NCBI RefSeq assembly: GCF_040045035.1
Contig: NZ_JBDZDS010000001.1
Location: 248,001 to 312,000 of the forward strand
Direction: 5' to 3'
DNA: 64,000 nucleotides
From: Pseudaminobacter sp040045035
GTDB lineage: Bacteria; Pseudomonadota; Alphaproteobacteria; Rhizobiales; Rhizobiaceae
Positions within the stretch are counted from its first letter, which is position 1; every line of letters begins with the position of its first letter. The notes under the pieces were generated by a model. The model saw only the letters and a list, made by a program, of their open reading frames with translations. It searched no databases and was not told the origin of the DNA. The position numbers and the translations under genes were made by a program. Shown here one piece after another: positions 61,469-64,000 of the stretch.

Positions 61469-61708
61469 CTAACGCGAAGATTGAGTGACGATCACCGGGA
61501 TGAGCAGATCGCCCCAGTTGCCATTGGCATCGTGATGCCGAGCTGAGCGCACGAGCTCGACCGACACGCCCGCCTCCACCGCTTTCATAACCGACTGGTT
61601 GAGGCGGTGCAGGTCATTGGCGACGATGCGGATCGCGGCCTGTTGTTCGGGGCTCATGGCTGAAGACTGCTCCTCGGCTCGTTCTTTGACGCGTGTTCTG
61701 GAAGCCAT
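61469..61708 (-). CDS. Small hypothetical protein next to aceA
   Basis: The 79-residue soluble protein begins MASRTRVKERAEEQSSAMSPEQQAAIR and continues VANDLHRLNQSVMKAVEAGVSVELVRSARHHDANGNWGDLLIPVIV. I do not recognise a named domain. It follows isocitrate lyase by 60 bases on the same strand, so co-transcription is likely. Confidence 0.75.
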   Translation of the reverse strand: MASRTRVKERAEEQSSAMSPEQQAAIRIVANDLHRLNQSVMKAVEAGVSVELVRSARHHDANGNWGDLLIPVIVTQSSR

Positions 61709-61768
61709 TGTGGTGTTCCTCTCTGGTCCCGCGCCGGCATGGCCGGGCGGGACACTGCTGGACTTCGA

Positions 61769-63058
<1,290 letters not shown>

Positions 63059-63225
63059 AGCGTGCTCCAGGTCATCGAAGAGGGCTCTTCTCGATGGCGC
63101 TTTGCTTGAGTGTTGCACCAGCGATGTATGACGAAATTTACATTGCGCTGCAAAGAAGGCGAGGGGAAAGCAGAAATCGGCGCCAGAAATAGGGAAAACC
63201 TGTATTGTGTTTGACCGTGTCGGGC

Positions 63226-63297
63226 TGTAAAATTGTAAATTATGTAAAAGGCGATTGGACGATGAAGTTCGCGCCTCGCCTGTAAATGAATGTAAAG
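63226..63297. promoter_or_regulatory. Cluster of five TGTAAA repeats between aceA and the regulator gene
   Basis: TGTAAA occurs at 63226, 63234, 63243, 63281 and 63291, all on the plus strand, the first three spaced 8 and 9 bases apart. An inverted TTTACA is at 63137. The region is AT-rich and divergent between aceA and the ScfR/RamB-like gene. It looks like a multi-site operator, probably for that regulator. Confidence 0.6.
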
Positions 63298-63303
63298 ATC
63301 ACT

Positions 63304-64000
63304 ATGGCCGAGCAAAAAATCTTCGCCGGGCCGCGCATCCGCCGCATCCGCAACGCCAAGGGCCTGACCCAGACGGCGATGGCCGAGGGGCTCGGCATCT
63401 CGCCCTCCTATCTCAACCTCATCGAACGCAACCAGCGGCCGCTGACCGTGCAGCTCATCCTGAAGCTCGCCTCGGTCTACAAGGTCGATCCGGAGGAACT
63501 GCAGGGCGAGGCGCGCGGGTCGATCGCGGCGCTGCGGGAAGTTTTTTCCGACCCGCTTCTGGCGGGCGAACTGCCGGGCGACCAGGAGCTGGTCGAGCTT
63601 TCCGAGGGCGCGCCGAATGCGGCGGCGGCGGTGATAAAGCTTTTCCGCGCGTATCGCGAACAGGCCGAGCGTCTGTCGGACCTCTCGGAACTGTTGGCGC
63701 GCGAGGGCCGCACGACCGCCCTGTCCGGAGCCAGGCTACCGATCGACGAGGTGCGCGAAGTGTTCGAGCGTCGGCCGAACCATTTCGCCGCATTGGAGGA
63801 GGAGGCGGAGGCTTTTACCGCCGTGCTCGACGCCGGTGACGACCTCTTCGCGGCGCTGAAGGCGTGGCTGAAGCGCGAGCACGGCATCGTGGTGAAGGTG
63901 CTGCCGGTGGCCACCATGCCCAACTGGCGCCGCCGCTACGACCGGCATTCGCAGCGGCTGTTCATTTCCGAGCGGCTATCGCCCTTCGATCAGCTTCGGG
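63304..64000 (+). CDS. XRE-family regulator, ScfR/RamB-like, 5' part (runs off the window)
   Basis: The frame is open from ATG 63304 (MAEQKIFAGPRIRRIRNAKGL) to the end of the window, 232 codons. Residues ~8-62 form an XRE helix-turn-helix (LTQTAMAEGLGISPSYLNLIERNQRPLTV). A region typical of short-chain fatty acyl regulators follows (LAGELPGDQELVELSEGAPNAAAAVIKLFRAYREQ). An in-frame ATG at 63286 is possible. Such proteins control aceA and related acyl-CoA genes; the divergent aceA supports this. Confidence 0.88.
   Translation, partial: MAEQKIFAGPRIRRIRNAKGLTQTAMAEGLGISPSYLNLIERNQRPLTVQLILKLASVYKVDPEELQGEARGSIAALREVFSDPLLAGELPGDQELVELSEGAPNAAAAVIKLFRAYREQAERLSDLSELLAREGRTTALSGARLPIDEVREVFERRPNHFAALEEEAEAFTAVLDAGDDLFAALKAWLKREHGIVVKVLPVATMPNWRRRYDRHSQRLFISERLSPFDQLR

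Overview
The window is GC-rich, densely packed bacterial DNA. It most resembles a chromosome segment of a rhizobial-type alphaproteobacterium (Hyphomicrobiales, probably Phyllobacteriaceae such as Mesorhizobium or Aminobacter). The evidence is the gene families present: an Omp25/31-like porin, a ModE-like regulator without a molybdate domain, FixK/FNR-type boxes, an aceA gene divergent from a ScfR/RamB-like regulator, and rhizobial-style intergenic palindromes. The genus is inference. No tRNA, rRNA, CRISPR array or complete IS element was seen.

1-11.6 kb is a creatinine/creatine utilisation locus. It holds the 3' part of sarcosine oxidase alpha (soxA), soxG, glyA, creatinase, creatininase, a LysR regulator and a four-gene ABC importer of the polyamine/opine type. 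Together these give creatinine -> creatine -> sarcosine + urea -> glycine + one-carbon unit -> serine. A FolD and a GlxA/GbdR-type regulator at 45-47 kb could support the same one-carbon flow, and a decayed creatinase fragment lies at 27.3 kb.

11.6-15.4 kb is a compact stress/nucleotide cluster: phosphoribosyltransferase, small membrane protein, universal stress protein, COG2187 kinase-like protein and divergent PRPP synthetase. Two clear FixK/FNR-type boxes lie in it (12861-12874 and 15409-15422), pointing to low-oxygen control. It is followed by chrA, a LysR/cytidine-deaminase-like/CynX-like MFS group, a small-gene operon with a YkgJ-type cysteine cluster protein, cspA, a DUF5996 protein and an EmrA-EmrB-NodT-type tripartite efflux operon (22.8-27.1 kb).

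27.1-32 kb holds a degraded gene remnant, an EamA transporter, two tandem genes for secreted proteins made almost wholly of Asn and Gly, and galU. 32.2-35.3 kb is modABC plus a modE-like regulator with a Mo-box upstream of modA. Then come a SAF-domain oxidoreductase, a VapBC toxin-antitoxin pair, proC and a Tat-exported metallophosphoesterase. 39.6-45.4 kb is a decaying surface-polysaccharide locus: three broken genes, one intact GT4 glycosyltransferase and one Wzz-like chain-length protein.

45.4-64 kb is mostly core metabolism: folD, a GlxA-type regulator, a GAF-GGDEF cyclase, a palindromic repeat mosaic, the Entner-Doudoroff operon zwf-pgl-edd, an aldehyde dehydrogenase/SDR pair, a SleB hydrolase, an outer-membrane beta-barrel protein, a gamma-glutamylamine-type FAD oxidase/glutamine-synthetase pair with a receiver-like protein, aceA, and the start of a ScfR/RamB-like regulator preceded by a TGTAAA repeat cluster.
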